Shown here: piece after piece, positions 7,584 to 7,915 of the stretch
Numbering within the stretch: position 1 is the first letter of the stretch
How the letters are laid out: each line of letters begins with the position of its first letter
Source: Draconibacterium sp.
GTDB lineage: Bacteria > Bacteroidota > Bacteroidia > Bacteroidales > Prolixibacteraceae
Assembly: GCA_015493625.1 (NCBI GenBank)
Contig: WGCT01000169.1
Coordinates: 1 to 7,915 of the forward strand
Reading direction: 5' to 3'
DNA: 7,915 bases
Notes under the pieces: model-generated
The model's input: only the letters and a program-made list of their open reading frames with translations
Told to the model about the DNA's origin: nothing
Database searches by the model: none
Made by a program: the position numbers and the translations under genes

Positions 7584-7612
7584 AAAAAAGCCTGTCAGAA
7601 AACTGACAGGCT
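7584..7612 (-). terminator. Rho-independent terminator of the cold-shock gene
   Basis: AGCCTGTCAG (7589-7598) and CTGACAGGCT (7603-7612) form a perfect 10-bp stem with a 4-base loop. On the - strand it is followed by six U (complement of 7584-7589). It begins 29 bases after the cold-shock stop codon and separates that gene from the receptor gene at 7515. There is no T-run on the + side, so it acts on the - strand only. No convincing promoter is visible in the 68 bases between it and the receptor start. Confidence 0.93.
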
Positions 7613-7641
7613 ATACATTTCTTGAGCGTAAAAGTGTAATA

Positions 7642-7833
7642 CTATATTACTTTAACATTTACTGCATTCAATCCTTTTTGACCTTCTTCAACATCGAAGC
7701 TAACTTTGTCACCTTCTCTAATTTCGGTTGTTAAACCATTTTGGTGTACAAATACGTCTTTTCCACCTTCGTCTGGTATAATAAAACCAAAACCTTTAGA
7801 ATTGTTGAAGAATTTTACTGTTCCGTTACTCAT
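7642..7833 (-). CDS. Cold-shock domain protein, CspA family
   Basis: This is a 63-residue single cold-shock domain (OB-fold) protein, close to the usual 65-70. Such proteins bind single-stranded RNA and DNA in the cytoplasm and act as RNA chaperones. Both nucleic-acid-binding motifs are intact: RNP1 as KGFGFI (13-18) and RNP2 as DVFVH (26-30). The start [10 protein letters not shown] is typical, as is the ending GLNAVNV. The gene has its own terminator and is probably a single-gene transcript. Whether it is cold-induced or constitutive cannot be told from the sequence, and because several paralogues are common in Bacteroidota I give no symbol. Confidence 0.97.
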   Translation of the reverse strand: MSNGTVKFFNNSKGFGFIIPDEGGKDVFVHQNGLTTEIREGDKVSFDVEEGQKGLNAVNVKVI

Positions 7834-7894
7834 AATTATAATTTTATATTACTGCAAAACTACTATAATTTTTTGAATACTACTGCTTTTCCGG

Positions 7895-7902
7895 CAAACA
7901 TA
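7895..7902 (-). promoter_or_regulatory. Candidate -7 promoter element for the cold-shock gene
   Basis: On the - strand this reads TATGTTTG, a full match to the Bacteroidota -7 consensus TAnnTTTG. The expected -33 element would lie just beyond the window end and cannot be checked. It would give a leader of roughly 55 bases. A second match, TAGTTTTG (7855-7862), is closer to the start but has no TTTG at the right distance and would leave only about 15 bases of leader. Confidence 0.35.
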
Positions 7903-7915
7903 TCATTACAATCCC

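Noticed and set aside
6689..7734. Three + strand open frames antisense to the receptor and cold-shock genes
   Set aside because: Their translations are low-complexity products of an AT-rich antisense strand, one runs through the cold-shock terminator, and none shows a family motif.

Overview
The window looks like chromosomal DNA of a Bacteroidota bacterium. The DNA is AT-rich, there are no clear Shine-Dalgarno sequences before the starts, the efflux lipoproteins have Bacteroidota-like signal peptides, and a few TAnnTTTG-type -7 promoter elements can be found. A placement within Bacteroidales/Marinilabiliales is only a guess. The first 17 bases are not genomic: they match the Tn5/Nextera mosaic end, so this is the raw left edge of a contig.

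Left two thirds (about 173-6085, + strand): a complete three-gene tripartite efflux operon of the AcrAB-TolC/MexAB-OprM type. It encodes a lipoprotein membrane-fusion (adaptor) protein, a 1059-residue HAE1-type RND proton antiporter that keeps the proton-relay residues, and a NodT/OprM-type outer-membrane lipoprotein channel. Together they would span both membranes and export hydrophobic or amphiphilic compounds using the proton gradient. No regulator gene lies in the window, but the leader upstream of the first gene carries inverted repeats that could be an operator. The gap before the channel gene holds a 14-bp tandem repeat. The operon ends at a strong terminator that works in both directions.

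Right third (6166-7833, - strand): two separately terminated genes. The first (6166-7515) is the most unusual gene here. It encodes a signal peptide, a periplasmic amino-acid-type solute-binding domain (SBP_bac_3), one transmembrane helix, and a cytoplasmic AlbA_2/Schlafen-like domain. It has the layout of a one-component transmembrane receptor whose output domain is a putative nucleic-acid-binding or nuclease fold instead of a kinase or cyclase. The second (7642-7833) is a small CspA-type cold-shock protein with its own perfect-stem terminator. No mobile elements, CRISPR arrays, tRNAs or rRNAs were seen.
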